From assembly GCA_964429385.1 (NCBI GenBank), contig CAYSBR010000002.1, positions 107,396 to 171,395 of the forward strand: DNA of 64,000 nucleotides, in the 5' to 3' direction. Each line of letters starts with the position of its first letter. Positions within the stretch are counted from its first letter, which is position 1. The notes beneath the pieces are model-generated. The model was not told where the DNA came from, did no database searches, and saw nothing but the letters and a program-made list of their open reading frames with translations. Origin of the DNA: UBA2377 sp964429385 (GTDB lineage: Bacteria > Verrucomicrobiota > Verrucomicrobiia > Opitutales > Opitutaceae). Below are positions 1-9,374 of this stretch, piece after piece. The position numbers and the translations under genes were made by a program.

Positions 1-946
1 GCAGAAGCTCGGCGCGGCGGCCGGCATCACCAAAATCTACACCGACTATCATCAACTGCTGGCCGACCCCGAGGTCGAGGCGGTCTATATCGCGACCCCG
101 CCCTTCCTGCACAAGCCGATGACCATCGACGCGCTGCGCGCCGGCAAACATGTGCTGTGCGAGAAACCCTTTGTCCTCACGCGCGAAGAAGTCCGCGAGA
201 TCATCGCGGTCAATCGGACCGTGCCGCAGCTCAAGGTGAGCTGCTGCTCCTCGCGCTACCACGATGCGGGCACGGCCCGCCGGGCCCGCGCGGCGATTGC
301 GGACGGTGAACTCGGCGAGGTTTACCGCGTGCACTTCGAGCAGGTGACCGGCGCGCATGCCGTCGGGGCCAAGCTGCCCGCCTGGCGCAACGAGCCCGCC
401 AAGAATGGCGGCGGCATCTCCTTCGACTGGGGTCCTTACGACCTCGACTGGCTCAGCTACGTGCTGGGTGACAAGTTTCGCCCGCGCGTCGTGTTCGGCA
501 CGCTGGACAACTACTTTCCCCTCACGGCGGAACGCGTGCCGCCCTGCCTCGATGTGGACGGCCGGCTGTCCGCGGAGATTATCTGCGAAGGCGGCCTCAC
601 CCTTCACTGGGAACGCCGCGCGGCCGAACACGGTCCGATGCGCCACAACGTCGAGATCCGCGGCCGCAAGGCCGGCCTCGATCTCTGCTTCCTCCCGATG
701 GGCCAGAAGCAGCAGATCCATCACTACGCCTACACCGGGGCGGCGGATCTCAAGGAAACCGTGCTGCCCGATGCGGCCCCGGCCTGGGACGCCACCCTGA
801 CGTATTCCCATCACAACCTCGCGGCGGCCATCCGCGGCGAGGCCGAGCTCACCAACACCCTGGAGCACAACCTGCGCATCCACGCCGTGTTTGATGCGTT
901 ACTGGCTTCCGCCCGCACGCAGCAGGCGGTGCACCTCGCCGACTGA
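1..946 (+). CDS. Gfo/Idh/MocA family oxidoreductase (5' end outside window)
   Basis: The reading frame is open from base 2, so the N-terminal Rossmann nucleotide-binding start lies to the left of the window; the first in-frame ATG at 119 is internal. The visible part begins in the second half of the NAD(P)-binding domain, with a VEAVYIATPP stretch followed by the family hallmark CEKPF that contributes the active-site lysine. The remaining ~250 residues fit the C-terminal alpha/beta substrate domain. Members of this family oxidise or reduce sugars, inositols and related cyclic polyols with NAD(P). The gene is followed after 12 bases by a sugar-isomerase-like TIM barrel and then an enolase-superfamily enzyme, which suggests a carbohydrate or sugar-acid catabolic operon. 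Substrate cannot be told from sequence. Confidence 0.88.
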   Translation, partial: QKLGAAAGITKIYTDYHQLLADPEVEAVYIATPPFLHKPMTIDALRAGKHVLCEKPFVLTREEVREIIAVNRTVPQLKVSCCSSRYHDAGTARRARAAIADGELGEVYRVHFEQVTGAHAVGAKLPAWRNEPAKNGGGISFDWGPYDLDWLSYVLGDKFRPRVVFGTLDNYFPLTAERVPPCLDVDGRLSAEIICEGGLTLHWERRAAEHGPMRHNVEIRGRKAGLDLCFLPMGQKQQIHHYAYTGAADLKETVLPDAAPAWDATLTYSHHNLAAAIRGEAELTNTLEHNLRIHAVFDALLASARTQQAVHLAD

Positions 947-958
947 AATTTTTCCACC

Positions 959-1858
959 ATGGCCCTGCCCAACAAGCTCATCCTCTTCAACAATCACTTC
1001 GTGATGCACCGGCGGCATTACCCGATGCGCACGCGCCTCGCGATTGCCGCCGACACCGGTTACGATGGCTACGAGTTCCATCCCACGGAGCCCGATGACG
1101 ACAAGACCTGGGCGGAGATGGAGGCGGCCTACCGTGCCAGCGGCCTGACGCAGGCCGGCATGTATGTCGTGGCCAAGGGCATCAACGATGACGAAGCGGA
1201 CCGGTTTGATGCCGAGGTGGAGCGCGCGAAACGCATCATCGACCGCCTCGCGGCCATTGATCCCGGTGCGTTTGTCAACTTCAGCATCTCCAGCAACCCC
1301 GGTGGCAAGTCCACGCCCGACTACCGCGAGGCGGGTTCCGGCAAGGCCGAGGCGCGCCATTGGGAGCGCACCGCGCGCATGCTGCGGGCGGTGGATGAGC
1401 ACGTCGCCAAGCGCGGACTCAGCGGCAACCTCTACAACCACATCTGGTTCATGATTGATACGCCGGCGACGGAGGTGCGCGCGATCAACGAAAGCGGCGC
1501 CAAGGTGATCCGCCCGGGCATCGCGATGTTCCATGCGCATTTCCACCAGGGCGTGCCCGATCTGCACGAGGTGCTGGCCCAGCCCGGCATGGAGCGCCTC
1601 GGCTACCTCGCGCTCCTTAATGGCTGGCCGAAGCCCGCCGAGCCCTTCCGCACGCGCCCGCTCGACGATGGCAACATTGATCTGGCCGCGGCGCTCGGCC
1701 TGGTCTGGTCGCGCGGCTACACCGGTCCCATTGTCTCGCAGGCTTACGACCTCGGTGGGGATGCGTGGCTCACCGCCAAGCGTTCGGTTGATTACATCCG
1801 CGAAGTCCATGCGCGTTTTCAACGCAACCCGGCGTTGAACCCGTGGCATAACGCGTGA
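959..1858 (+). CDS. Sugar phosphate isomerase/epimerase-like TIM barrel protein
   Basis: This 299-residue protein has the look of the xylose-isomerase-like TIM barrel superfamily: an N-terminal strand with FNNHF, a YDGYEFHP segment, and conserved charged positions at strand ends (FMIDTPATE, FHAHFHQG). These enzymes usually bind a divalent metal and isomerise or epimerise ketoses or inosose-type substrates. It has no signal peptide and should be cytoplasmic. The ATG lies 12 bases after the preceding oxidoreductase stop, so the two are probably co-transcribed; Gfo/Idh plus TIM-barrel pairs are common in polyol catabolism. The assignment to superfamily is fairly firm, the exact reaction is unknown. 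Confidence 0.75.
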   Translation: MALPNKLILFNNHFVMHRRHYPMRTRLAIAADTGYDGYEFHPTEPDDDKTWAEMEAAYRASGLTQAGMYVVAKGINDDEADRFDAEVERAKRIIDRLAAIDPGAFVNFSISSNPGGKSTPDYREAGSGKAEARHWERTARMLRAVDEHVAKRGLSGNLYNHIWFMIDTPATEVRAINESGAKVIRPGIAMFHAHFHQGVPDLHEVLAQPGMERLGYLALLNGWPKPAEPFRTRPLDDGNIDLAAALGLVWSRGYTGPIVSQAYDLGGDAWLTAKRSVDYIREVHARFQRNPALNPWHNA

Positions 1859-1865
1859 TGCAAGG

Positions 1866-1904
1866 CGGGGATTTCGCTTTGCCCGTCGCCGCGAAAAATC
1901 CCCG
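1866..1904. repeat. Imperfect hairpin, REP-like
   Basis: Arms CGGGGATTTCGC (1866-1877) and GCGAAAAATCCCCG (1891-1904) pair with a two-base bulge. The left edge GGCGGGGAT matches the start of the REP halves flanking the RAYT gene near 49 kb. It sits 8 bases after the TIM-barrel stop, so it may also attenuate or end that transcript. Confidence 0.5.
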
Positions 1905-1925
1905 GTTTATGTCGTTGGTTTTCGT

Positions 1926-1952
1926 GGCGGGGTCCGGAGACCCCGCCCTACA
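1926..1952. repeat. REP element (single copy)
   Basis: A GC-rich imperfect palindrome runs from GGCGGGGTCC to GACCCCGCCCTACA. Its CCCCGCCCTACA end is identical to the ends of the two REPINs flanking the RAYT gene at 48957-49589, so it is probably a dispersed, RAYT-mobilised REP. It lies in the 105-base gap before the enolase-superfamily gene. Confidence 0.7.
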
Positions 1953-1963
1953 ATTTTTCCCTC

Positions 1964-3106
1964 ATGTCCCGCATCGTCAAAATTGAGATCGGCCGCTTCG
2001 ACTACGCGGTGGCCGGTGAGTTCAAGTTCTTCAAACCCGGTCCCGACGGGCGTGTCACGCGCCCGTCCGTGCTCGTCCGGCTCACGGACGAAAACGGCGT
2101 TGAAGGCTGGGGCCAATCCGTGCCCGTGCCCACGTGGACCTACGAGACGGTGGAGAGCGTGCTCACTACGCTGGAACTTTACCTGGCCGAGGTGGTGTTG
2201 GGGCGTGATCCCGCCGATTTCGCCGGGCTGCACGCTGCGATGAACACGGCCATCCGCCCGGCGTTTTCCGTCGGGCAGCCGCTGGCCAAGGCGGCGTTTG
2301 ATCTGGCCTGTCACGATCTGGTCGGCCGGCAGCGCGGCGTGCCCGCGTGGCAACTGTTTGGCGCGCCGGACGCCGCGCGCGAGGCGCTTACGCTGAGCTG
2401 GACCGTGGCCTCGCCCAAGATGGAGACGGTCGAGCGCCAGCTCGCCGAAGGCCGCGCCCGCGGCTACCGCAACTTCAACATCAAGGTCGGCGCGCCGCAA
2501 AGCGCCGCCTATGATCTGGAGCTCGCGCGCAAGGTCCGCGCCTTCGCTCCGGACGGTTTCCTGTGGGCCGATGCCAACACCGGTTACACGCCCGAGGAAG
2601 CGCTCGCCATCGCGCCGAAGCTGCGCGACGCCGGCGTGGATGTGTTTGAGTCACCGCTGGCGCCGACGCAGATCCGCGGCTATCAGGCGCTGAAGCGGCA
2701 GGGCGCGCTGCCGGTGCTGATGGATGAGGGCATCGTCGGTCCGGAAGTGGCCGAGGAGTTCATTGCCCTCGACATGATGGATGGCATCGCGATGAAGCCT
2801 GCGCGCAACGCCGGGCTCTGGCCCTCGGTGCGGATTGTGAACGAGCTGCGCGAGCGCGGGCTCATGGTGCTCGGCTCGGGCCTGACCGATCCGGATTTTT
2901 CCCTGCTGGGGGCGATGCATCTGTTTGCCTGGAGCGGGATCGCCCGCCCCTGTGCGCTCAACGGTCCGCAGTTTCTCGCCGACAGCCTCTTTGGCCCGGG
3001 GCTGGCGCCGCAGGCGGATTTGCTTTCCTTGCCGACGGCCCCCGGCCTCGGCTTCACGCCCGATGCTCGCGCCGTCGCCGTGTTGCGCACGGTCGCTCAC
3101 CTCTGA
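1964..3106 (+). CDS. Mandelate racemase/muconate lactonizing enzyme family protein
   Basis: A 380-residue enolase-superfamily protein with an N-terminal capping domain (about 1-125) and a C-terminal barrel. Likely Mg2+ ligands are D203 (WADANTGY), E229 (VFESP) and D254 (LMDEG); a candidate general base lysine is K278 in GIAMKPARNAGL. The usual K-x-K motif of strand two reads N172-I-K174, so the first lysine is replaced by asparagine, which would restrict which proton the enzyme can abstract. Family members are sugar-acid dehydratases, muconate cycloisomerases, dipeptide epimerases and racemases. The next genes encode a peptide/opine-type ABC importer, so an imported acid or dipeptide-like compound is a possible substrate; that link is inference. 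Confidence 0.85.
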   Translation: MSRIVKIEIGRFDYAVAGEFKFFKPGPDGRVTRPSVLVRLTDENGVEGWGQSVPVPTWTYETVESVLTTLELYLAEVVLGRDPADFAGLHAAMNTAIRPAFSVGQPLAKAAFDLACHDLVGRQRGVPAWQLFGAPDAAREALTLSWTVASPKMETVERQLAEGRARGYRNFNIKVGAPQSAAYDLELARKVRAFAPDGFLWADANTGYTPEEALAIAPKLRDAGVDVFESPLAPTQIRGYQALKRQGALPVLMDEGIVGPEVAEEFIALDMMDGIAMKPARNAGLWPSVRIVNELRERGLMVLGSGLTDPDFSLLGAMHLFAWSGIARPCALNGPQFLADSLFGPGLAPQADLLSLPTAPGLGFTPDARAVAVLRTVAHL

Positions 3107-3124
3107 TCTGCTGAACAATCCTGA

Positions 3125-6100
3125 ATGGTCCGCTTTCCCCGTCAGCTCCGCTTTCCCCTTAAATTCGCCGCCGGCTGTCTGGGCGCGGCGGTTGGGTTGG
3201 CGGGGCTGGTCTGGGCGACGGCGGCGTTTTTTCGTCCGGATGTCACCCGCAAGCCGGAGCCGCCGCCCCTGGAGCAGGCGGCCGCCGCCCGCGAAGCGCG
3301 CCACCCGCGGCTGAGTCCGGACGCGCCGCCGGTTGTCGTGCAGAAGGTGGATTATTCCCTCGGCGCGCGGGCGGCCTGGTGGCCCAAGGGGGAGTCACCC
3401 ATGCTGGCGGAGCTGGTGCGCGAGGGGCGGCTGCCGCCGGTGGCGGAGCGCACGGGGCCGGAGCCGGTGGTCATGACCGGAGTGGAAACCAGGCTCGGCC
3501 GCTATGGCGGTACGATGCACCGGCTCGCGACGAGCCCCGAGGATATTGAAGGCGTCATTCGCACGCGCATGTCCTATGCCTCGCTGGTGCGCTGGTCGCC
3601 GCAGGGCTATCCGGTCGTGCCGCATCTCGCGAAGTCCTGGAGCGTGTCGCCGGATCAGAAGGAGTGGACCTTCACGCTGCGCGAGGGCCTGCGCTGGTCC
3701 GACGGCGCCCCTTTCACGGCGGATGACATCATGTTCTGGTGGGAGTGGGAGGCGCTGTATTTCCGTTCGGAAAACCAGATCTTCCACACGTCCTCGTTCA
3801 TGCGGCATGCCGGCCAGCTCGGCCGCGTCGAGCAGGTGGACCGGCTGACGGTGAAGTTCATCTTCGAGGAGCCGCACAGTTTCTTTCTGGAAAAAGTGGC
3901 GAGCAACATGGAGTGCTTCCGCCCGGCGCATTACCTGAGAAAATATCATCCGGCGCTGGGTGACCCGGAGCTGCATGCCGCGCTGATGAAGGCGCTGAAC
4001 GTGCCGAGTCCGGAAGCCGCCTATCAGCGCCTGCTCAACATCCGCAATCCGGAGCATCCGCGGATGTGGCCGTGGATTTACACCGACTACCGCGCCTCCG
4101 CCCCGCAGGGCTTTGTGCGCAACCCCTATTACTTCGCGGTGGATGAGGCGGGCAACCAGCTGCCTTACCTCGATCGCGTTTCGTTCGACGTGAAGAACAA
4201 GGGCATGATCACCGCGGCCATTGCCGGGGGTGAGGTCACGTTCCAGGACCGGCACATCGATTTCGAGGATTACACACTGCTGGCCAGCGGAACTTCGCGC
4301 CGCGGCTACACGCTGCGGCATTGGTATTACGCCACGCGGACCATGGCGCAGATGGGACCGAATCTGAACCGCATCGTGGATCCGGAGGATCCCGAGAGCG
4401 TCTGGAAGCACCGCTTCCTGAACGAGCGCGATTTCCGCCGCGCGCTTTCACTCGCGATCAACCGGCAGCAGATCATTGACGCGGTGTATAACGGCGTCGG
4501 CCAGCCCGCGCAGAGTTCGCCGGGACCGGATTCACCCTACTACAACGACCGTCAGTTCCACAGTTACACGGAGCATGATCCGGAGCGCGCCTCGGCGATG
4601 CTCGATGCGCTGGGGCTCGACCGGCGCGACCGCGAGGGCTTCCGCACCTTCCCGGACGGCTCGCGCATGACGTGGTTCCTCAATCTCGGGGAGATGTTTC
4701 CGCCGGATGCGGCGCACATGGTCTCCGCGCATTGGGCGGAAGTGGGCGTGCGCGCCCTCGTGCAGATCCGCCCGCGCACGCTGTGGCAGGTGGAGCAGTC
4801 GGCCCGCAAGCACGACTTCTCCTTCTGGGCCGGGCTGGAGGAATTTCTGCCCATGCTCGATCCGCGCTTCTACGTGCCGATTAATGGTTCGTCGTTCTTC
4901 GCTCCTTCCTGGGGTCGCTGGTATAGCTACGGCGGATTGCTGGGCAGCCCGGAAGCGGACAAACCGGGTATCGAAGGGCCGCCGCCCGATCATCCCGCGC
5001 GCCGCGCGCAGGAGCTCTACAGTCTGGCACAGACGGCGCCCACGATTGAGGAGCGGATGAAATACTTCGACGAGGTGCTGGAAATCGCGGCGGACAACCT
5101 GTGGAGCATCAGTCTCGCGACTTCTCCGCCCTTGCTCGTCGCCGTGAAAGACGGGTTTCGCAATGTGCCGGACTCCATCCTGGCCGGCTATTTTTACATG
5201 ACGCCGGGCAATGTGGGCATGGAGACCTTCCATTGGGACGAGCCCAATGATCCCGCCATCGTGACGGCGCGTATCAAAGATACCATCGCCGGTCCTTCCA
5301 AGCTGCCCATGGCGGGCGGACGTTCGCTGGACGAGATGGCGGATGGCCCCGGTATCCGCTGGCTGACCTGGGGCCTGTGGCTGGCGGTGGGTTTGGGTTT
5401 CGTCGCCCTGACCGCGCGGCACCCCTTTATCTGGCGCCGGGTGCTCACGCTGGTGCCGACCCTGCTGGCGATCTCGGTCATCGTTTACACGATCGTGCAA
5501 CTGCCGCCCGGTGACTTCATCGCGTCGAAGACCGCGGAACTCAGCCTCAGCGGTGATCCGAACGCCGCCTCACAGCTGGAGGATATCCGCCGCAACTTCC
5601 ATCTCGATGATCCGCAGTGGAAGCAATACGCGCGCTGGATGGGCTTCAAGTGGTTCACGAGCTTCGACCCGGCGGATGCCGGACTGCTGCAGGGCCATCT
5701 GGGGCGCTCGATGGAAAACAATCTTTCGGTCAATGAACTCCTGGGCGACCGCATCCTGCTCACGTTCGTGATCTCGCTCTTCACCATCCTGTTCACCTGG
5801 GTGGTGGCGCTGCCGATCGGCATCTATTCCGCGGTGCGGCCCTACACGACCGGGGATTATGTTCTCACGCTGGTCGGTTTCTTCGGCATGTCGGTGCCGC
5901 CCTTCCTGTTCGCCCTCGTGCTCATGTATCTGAGCTCCGAGTATCTCGGCATCAATGTCTCCGGCCTGTTCAGCGTGCGCTACGCTTCCGATCCCACCTG
6001 GTCCTGGGGCAAGGTGGTGGACCTGCTGCAGCACGTGTGGGTGGCGGTGGTCGTGCTCGGGGCGGGCAGCACGGCGGTCATGATCCGCGTGATGCGCGCC

Positions 6101-6451
6101 AACCTGCTCGATGAATTGAAAAAGCCCTACGTCGTCGCGGCCCGCGCCAAGGGCGTTCGTCCCCTGAAGCTGCTGCTGAAGTATCCCGTGCGCATGGCGC
6201 TCAATCCCTTCGTTTCGGGTCTCGCGGTGCTGTTCCCGCAATTGATCTCCGGCGGCGCGATTGTCGCGCTCGTGCTGAGCCTGCCGACCATCGGTCCGGT
6301 GTTGCTCCAGTCGCTCCTCAACGAGGACACCTACTTCGCCGCCTCCATGCTGATGATTCTCAGTGTGCTGGGCGCGGTGGGCACGATCGTGAGCGACCTG
6401 CTCCTGTTGTGGCTGGATCCCCGCATCCGCCTGGAAGGAGGCAGCAAATGA
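3125..6451 (+). CDS. Fused ABC solute-binding protein (family 5) and DppB-type permease
   Basis: A single 1,108-residue frame joins two parts normally encoded by separate genes. Residues ~15-37 form an N-terminal membrane segment; ~100-700 match extracellular solute-binding protein family 5 (for example KEWTFTLREGLRWSDGAPFTADD and the FRRALSLAINR region). A hydrophobic segment follows at ~742-760, then a DppB/OppB-like permease to the end, with the EAA-type loop AARAKGVRPLKLLLKYPVRM that docks on the ATPase. Family 5 proteins bind peptides, opines, nickel or oligosaccharides. The binding domain would be tethered outside the membrane at a fixed one-to-one ratio with the permease. The frame is continuous with no sign of sequencing error. 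It is followed by permease and two ATPase genes, each overlapping by four bases. Confidence 0.9.
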   Translation: MVRFPRQLRFPLKFAAGCLGAAVGLAGLVWATAAFFRPDVTRKPEPPPLEQAAAAREARHPRLSPDAPPVVVQKVDYSLGARAAWWPKGESPMLAELVREGRLPPVAERTGPEPVVMTGVETRLGRYGGTMHRLATSPEDIEGVIRTRMSYASLVRWSPQGYPVVPHLAKSWSVSPDQKEWTFTLREGLRWSDGAPFTADDIMFWWEWEALYFRSENQIFHTSSFMRHAGQLGRVEQVDRLTVKFIFEEPHSFFLEKVASNMECFRPAHYLRKYHPALGDPELHAALMKALNVPSPEAAYQRLLNIRNPEHPRMWPWIYTDYRASAPQGFVRNPYYFAVDEAGNQLPYLDRVSFDVKNKGMITAAIAGGEVTFQDRHIDFEDYTLLASGTSRRGYTLRHWYYATRTMAQMGPNLNRIVDPEDPESVWKHRFLNERDFRRALSLAINRQQIIDAVYNGVGQPAQSSPGPDSPYYNDRQFHSYTEHDPERASAMLDALGLDRRDREGFRTFPDGSRMTWFLNLGEMFPPDAAHMVSAHWAEVGVRALVQIRPRTLWQVEQSARKHDFSFWAGLEEFLPMLDPRFYVPINGSSFFAPSWGRWYSYGGLLGSPEADKPGIEGPPPDHPARRAQELYSLAQTAPTIEERMKYFDEVLEIAADNLWSISLATSPPLLVAVKDGFRNVPDSILAGYFYMTPGNVGMETFHWDEPNDPAIVTARIKDTIAGPSKLPMAGGRSLDEMADGPGIRWLTWGLWLAVGLGFVALTARHPFIWRRVLTLVPTLLAISVIVYTIVQLPPGDFIASKTAELSLSGDPNAASQLEDIRRNFHLDDPQWKQYARWMGFKWFTSFDPADAGLLQGHLGRSMENNLSVNELLGDRILLTFVISLFTILFTWVVALPIGIYSAVRPYTTGDYVLTLVGFFGMSVPPFLFALVLMYLSSEYLGINVSGLFSVRYASDPTWSWGKVVDLLQHVWVAVVVLGAGSTAVMIRVMRANLLDELKKPYVVAARAKGVRPLKLLLKYPVRMALNPFVSGLAVLFPQLISGGAIVALVLSLPTIGPVLLQSLLNEDTYFAASMLMILSVLGAVGTIVSDLLLLWLDPRIRLEGGSK

Positions 6452-7581
6452 ATCCTCCGGACAATGCCGTGCGCACCGAGGCGGTGCTGTCGCCGTGGGA
6501 GCTCACATTGCGGCGCTTCACCCGGCACAAGCTGGGCATGGCCTCGTTCTTCCTGCTCATCGTGCTCTACGTCATGGCCATGGCGTGCGAGTTCTTCGCC
6601 CCCGCCGGGCGCAACTGGCGCAACCTGGAGTATTCCTACTGCCCGCCGCAACCGGTGCATTTCTCCTTCAAGGACGGCTTCTACGTGCACGCGATGGAGC
6701 GCTACGACGATCCGCTGACCTTTGCGCGCAGTTACACGCTGAACGAGGACGTGAAGGTGCCGCTCGGCTTCTTTGTCCGCGGGGATCCCTATCGGTTGTG
6801 GGGGCTGATTCCTCTCCAGCACCACTTCTTCGGGCTGGACCGCGAGGCGCTGGCCGCGGAGGGCCGCGGCGATGAACCCGGGGCGGTCTTTTACCTGCTC
6901 GGCGCGGACAAGTATGGGCACGATGTCTTCAGCCGCCTCATCTACGGCGCGCGCATCAGTCTTTCCGTCGGCATTATTTCCATCGTCATCACCTTTGTGC
7001 TCGGCGTCGTGCTCGGCGGTATCTCGGGCTACGTCGGCGGTGGCTGGGACAACTTCATTCAGCGCGTGATCGAGGTGATCAACGCCCTGCCGCAGTTGCC
7101 GCTCTGGCTCGCGCTGGGCGCGATCTTCCCGGCCTACTGGTCGCCGCTCACGGTGTATTTCTGCGTGACGATCGCCCTCAGCCTGATCGGGTGGACGGGC
7201 CTCGCGCGCGTGGTGCGCGGCAAGATCCTCTCCCTGCGCGAGGAGGATTACGCCGTGGCCGCGCGCCTCCTCGGCGCCAGCCACGCCCGGGTGCTCTTCC
7301 GGCATCTGGTGCCCGGTTTCACCAGCCACATCATCGTCACCCTCACGCTCAGCGTGCCGGGCATGATCCTCGGCGAGACGGTGCTCAGCTTTCTCGGGCT
7401 GGGCCTGCGCCCGCCGATCGTGAGCTGGGGCGTGATGCTGCAGGACTGCCAGAACCTCCAGACCGTGGCCAACTATCCCTGGCTCATGGCACCGGTGCTC
7501 TTCATCGTGCTGACCATCCTTGCCTTCAACTTTGCCGGCGACGCCTTGCGCGATGCCGCGGATCCTTACGCCAGCCGATGA
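6448..7581 (+). CDS. ABC transporter permease, DppC/OppC type
   Basis: The chosen ATG at 6448 overlaps the upstream stop (ATGA) and has a good ribosome site GGAGG at 6437-6441, giving 377 residues; an in-frame ATG at 6409 lies inside the fusion gene and is less likely. The protein has an N-terminal membrane segment near FLLIVLYVMAM, a long periplasmic insert of about 100 residues containing conserved LLGADKYGHDVFSRLIYGARIS, and a C-terminal binding-protein-dependent transport domain. The cytoplasmic loop reads YAVAARLLGASHARVLFRHLVP. It would pair with the permease half of the upstream fusion to form the membrane channel of a peptide-type importer. Confidence 0.93.
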   Translation: MNPPDNAVRTEAVLSPWELTLRRFTRHKLGMASFFLLIVLYVMAMACEFFAPAGRNWRNLEYSYCPPQPVHFSFKDGFYVHAMERYDDPLTFARSYTLNEDVKVPLGFFVRGDPYRLWGLIPLQHHFFGLDREALAAEGRGDEPGAVFYLLGADKYGHDVFSRLIYGARISLSVGIISIVITFVLGVVLGGISGYVGGGWDNFIQRVIEVINALPQLPLWLALGAIFPAYWSPLTVYFCVTIALSLIGWTGLARVVRGKILSLREEDYAVAARLLGASHARVLFRHLVPGFTSHIIVTLTLSVPGMILGETVLSFLGLGLRPPIVSWGVMLQDCQNLQTVANYPWLMAPVLFIVLTILAFNFAGDALRDAADPYASR

Positions 7582-8447
7582 ACCCTTCACCCGCCCAGCC
7601 CGGCTCGCCCGCTGCCGCCCCCGTGTCCGACACGGTGCTGCAGGTGGAAAACCTGCGCACGGTCTTCGCCACCGAAGAAGGCGAGGTCGTGGCGGTGGAC
7701 GACGTGAGCTTCTCCGTCGGCCGCGGCCGCACCCTTGCGCTCGTGGGCGAGAGCGGCAGCGGCAAGAGCGTGACGAGCTACTCCATCCTGCGGCTCATCC
7801 AGCCCCCGGGGCGCATTGCCGGCGGTCGCATCCTCCTGCGCTCCGCGCGAGCGGGTGACATTGATCTGGCCCGGCTCAACGAACGCTCCCCGCTGCTGTA
7901 TCGCGTGCGGGGCGGGCTCGTGAGCATGATTTTCCAGGAGCCGATGACCGCGCTCTCCCCGGTCCATACGGTGGGCGAGCAGATCTGCGAGGCGATCCTG
8001 CTGCATCAGCGGGTGAAGCCTGCGGAGGCCCGCGCCCAGGCGATCGAGATGCTGGGCAAGGTCGGCATTCCCGAGCCCGCGCACCGCATCACGCAGTATC
8101 CGCACGAGCTTTCCGGCGGCATGCGGCAGCGCGTGGTCATTGCCATGGCGCTGGTCTGCCGGCCCGAATTGCTGATCGCCGATGAACCGACGACGGCGCT
8201 GGACGTCACCGTGCAGGCGCAGGTGCTCGGCCTGATCCGCAGCCTGCAGCGCGACATCGGCTGTTCGGTGCTGCTCATCACGCACGACTTCGGGGTGGTC
8301 GCGCAGATGGCTGACGACGTGGCGGTGATGCTGCGCGGCCGGATTGTCGAGCGCGGCCCCGTGCGCACCGTTTTGAAAAACCCGCAGCATGCCTACACCC
8401 GGGCGCTGCTTGACGCGCTGCCCAGCCGCCGCGCCGTCCGCCGATGA
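7578..8447 (+). CDS. ABC transporter ATP-binding protein, DppD/OppD type
   Basis: Start at 7578 is fixed by the four-base ATGA overlap with the permease gene and gives 289 residues. Walker A is GESGSGKS, the signature is LSGGMRQR, Walker B is LLIADEPTTALD, and a switch histidine follows in LLITHDFGVVA. These are complete, so the ATPase should be active. Together with the next gene it forms the two-ATPase arrangement of peptide/nickel importers. The C-terminus is short: the usual oligopeptide C-terminal extension is reduced to a few residues after HAYTRALLDALPS. Confidence 0.93.
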   Translation: MNPSPAQPGSPAAAPVSDTVLQVENLRTVFATEEGEVVAVDDVSFSVGRGRTLALVGESGSGKSVTSYSILRLIQPPGRIAGGRILLRSARAGDIDLARLNERSPLLYRVRGGLVSMIFQEPMTALSPVHTVGEQICEAILLHQRVKPAEARAQAIEMLGKVGIPEPAHRITQYPHELSGGMRQRVVIAMALVCRPELLIADEPTTALDVTVQAQVLGLIRSLQRDIGCSVLLITHDFGVVAQMADDVAVMLRGRIVERGPVRTVLKNPQHAYTRALLDALPSRRAVRR

Positions 8448-9346
8448 ACGCGCCCGCGCCCATCGCCCCGCTCCTGTCCGTGCGCGGACTGTGCAAACAC
8501 TTCACGATCATGGGCCGTGGGTTCAGGCCCAAGCCCGTGGGGCTGATCAAGGCCGTGGACGATGTCAGTTTCGACCTCGCGCCCGGCGAAACGCTTGGCC
8601 TCGTCGGTGAAAGCGGCTCGGGCAAGACGACCACGGCGCGTTGCGTGATGCGCGCGCTCACCCCGACCGCCGGCGAGGTGATCTACCGCCGGACCGGGGC
8701 GGCGCCGGTTGATCTGACGAAACTGTCCGATCACCAGTTGAAGCCGCTGCGGCAGCATCTGCAGATGGTGTTTCAGGATCCGTTTTCCTCTCTCAACCCG
8801 CGCATGACGGTTGGCGACATCGTGGGCGAGCCCCTGCTGCTCCACCAGCTGGGCAACCGCGCCGAGCGCGAAGCCCGCGTGGTGGAGATGCTGGAGCGCG
8901 TCGGCCTGAAGGCGGACCACCGCATGCGCTACCCGCATGCCTTCAGCGGCGGCCAGCGGCAGCGCATCGGCATCGCCCGCGCGCTCATCATGCGTCCCTC
9001 CCTGGTGGTGTGCGATGAGGCGACCTCGGCGCTCGACGTCTCCGTGCAGGCCCAGGTGCTGGACCTGCTGAAGGAGCTGCAGCGCGAGTTCCAGCTCACC
9101 TACCTCTTTGTCGCGCACAACCTCGATGTCGTGCGCAATTTCTGCGACCGCGTGGCGGTGATGCGGCGCGGCCGCATCGTGGAGCTGGCCGAAACCGCGC
9201 AACTCTTCGCGGCCCCCGCCCATCCCTACACCCGGCTGCTGATCTCGGCCGTGCCCTCGGATGACCCCGATGTGCCGATGAACTTCAACGTCGGCGAAGA
9301 ACTGGCCAGGCTCGACCCCGACCCGGTCCCGCCCGCCACCCCTTGA
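8444..9346 (+). CDS. ABC transporter ATP-binding protein, DppF/OppF type
   Basis: The start overlaps the upstream stop by four bases. The 300-residue protein carries Walker A GESGSGKT, the Q-loop QMVFQDPFSSLNPRM, signature FSGGQRQR, Walker B LVVCDEATSALD and the H-loop LFVAHNLDVV. FSSLNPRM is typical of the DppF/OppF subgroup, so this is the second ATPase of the importer starting at 3125. It is the last gene of the operon; the next gene faces it. Confidence 0.93.
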   Translation: MNAPAPIAPLLSVRGLCKHFTIMGRGFRPKPVGLIKAVDDVSFDLAPGETLGLVGESGSGKTTTARCVMRALTPTAGEVIYRRTGAAPVDLTKLSDHQLKPLRQHLQMVFQDPFSSLNPRMTVGDIVGEPLLLHQLGNRAEREARVVEMLERVGLKADHRMRYPHAFSGGQRQRIGIARALIMRPSLVVCDEATSALDVSVQAQVLDLLKELQREFQLTYLFVAHNLDVVRNFCDRVAVMRRGRIVELAETAQLFAAPAHPYTRLLISAVPSDDPDVPMNFNVGEELARLDPDPVPPATP

Positions 9347-9374
9347 GCAGGGTGGCGGAAATCCGGAGTCGCGC

